Below, in pieces: positions 5,821 through 6,055 of a DNA stretch of 6,055 nt. How positions within the stretch are numbered: the stretch's first letter is position 1; each line of letters begins with the position of its first letter. The translations under genes and the position numbers were made by a program. The notes under the pieces are model-generated. The model searched no databases. It was not told where the DNA came from and worked only from the letters and a program-made list of their open reading frames with translations. The DNA lies in the NCBI GenBank assembly GCA_027451785.1, contig DAIDIS010000035.1, positions 1 through 6,055 on the forward strand, in the 5' to 3' direction. The DNA comes from Acidimicrobiales bacterium (lineage in GTDB: Bacteria > Actinomycetota > Acidimicrobiia > Acidimicrobiales > JAKAVM01).

Positions 5821-6055
5821 TGATTCCAACCCTTCGCCTCCAACCCACAACCTGAACCAATGCTGCCAACCAGAGCGCGTAAACACCGACTAGGACAGGG
5901 ATAGCTAAATCCGAACCAGGCCAGTGAATTCCTATACCCTCACCGCTCCAGAAGGTCCCGAAGCTGACCAGCATGATCCCAACACCCATTTTCATCGCAT
6001 TCTCAGGTACTCCTGCCAACTGCTTGGCAACGATTGCCCCAACGACCCCGACGAC
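5807..6055 (-). CDS. Polytopic membrane protein, C-terminal fragment (COG4280/TMEM165-like, tentative)
   Basis: Reading leftward from the window edge, the frame is open for 82 codons to TAG at 5807-5809, so this is the C-terminal end of a gene that begins beyond the right edge. A TTG at 6019 is internal, not a start, because the hydrophobic helix 'VVGVVGAIVAKQLAGVPE' runs through it. The peptide continues 'NAMKMGVGIMLVSFGTFWSGEGIGIHWPG', followed by a last membrane helix (about 'LAIPVLVGVYALWLAALVQVV') and a basic tail. 'VPEN..K..VG..L.SFGTFW.GEG.G..WPG.D' is the signature I remember from the C-terminus of actinobacterial membrane proteins grouped as COG4280, sometimes named TMEM165/GDT1-like. 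The acidic GEG in a membrane context could suggest ion transport, but that is not established. Its 3' end overlaps the next small membrane gene. Confidence 0.7.
   Translation of the reverse strand, partial: VVGVVGAIVAKQLAGVPENAMKMGVGIMLVSFGTFWSGEGIGIHWPGSDLAIPVLVGVYALWLAALVQVVGWRRRVGISVAS

Noticed and set aside
6017..6019. TTG as the start of a separate 70-aa protein
   Set aside because: The frame is open to the right edge and encodes a continuing hydrophobic helix, so this is an internal Leu codon.
1..6055. tRNA, rRNA, CRISPR array, insertion sequence, phage or toxin-antitoxin module
   Set aside because: I looked on both strands for cloverleaf, short spaced repeats, terminal inverted repeats, transposase or integrase motifs and small toxin pairs and saw none.

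Overview
The window is about 6 kb of compact, moderately GC-rich bacterial chromosome. It holds eight protein genes, two of them cut by the window edges. No RNA gene, mobile element, CRISPR array or integration scar is visible. The gene set points to an actinobacterium: a WS/DGAT acyltransferase, an actinobacterial-style PrmC-related methyltransferase, two-domain YbjQ-like proteins, and a 'VPEN..FGTFW.GEG' membrane protein paired with an 'FWWDFLVGD' partner. Acidimicrobiia would fit the moderate GC, but that is an inference from gene content, not from a marker gene.

Left third (1-1903, + strand): three consecutive paralogues of the YbjQ/PF01906 ('putative heavy-metal-binding') superfamily. 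The first is only a C-terminal tail. The second and third are complete and each carries two divergent copies of the domain. The junctions are tight (2 bp gap, then an ATGA overlap), so they look like one translationally coupled operon. An 8-bp perfect hairpin follows the last gene.

Middle (1990-3849, - strand): a convergent operon read right to left. It holds a 70-aa membrane protein, a PrmC/HemK-related methyltransferase with an altered NPPY motif, and an exodeoxyribonuclease III/AP endonuclease of the ExoA/APE1 type. The shared job, if any, is unknown. DNA repair is certain only for the last gene.

Right third: a 203-bp divergent intergenic region with a plausible -10 box precedes a 481-aa wax ester synthase/diacylglycerol acyltransferase (4053-5498, +), indicating storage-lipid synthesis. 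It converges on two - strand membrane-protein genes. One is the C-terminal end of a larger polytopic protein that enters from the right edge. The other is a short two-helix protein overlapping its 3' end.

I did not find a convincing undescribed system. The most interesting items are the YbjQ-like triplet, which has no assigned function and one degenerated domain, and the methyltransferase with VPPY in place of NPPY.
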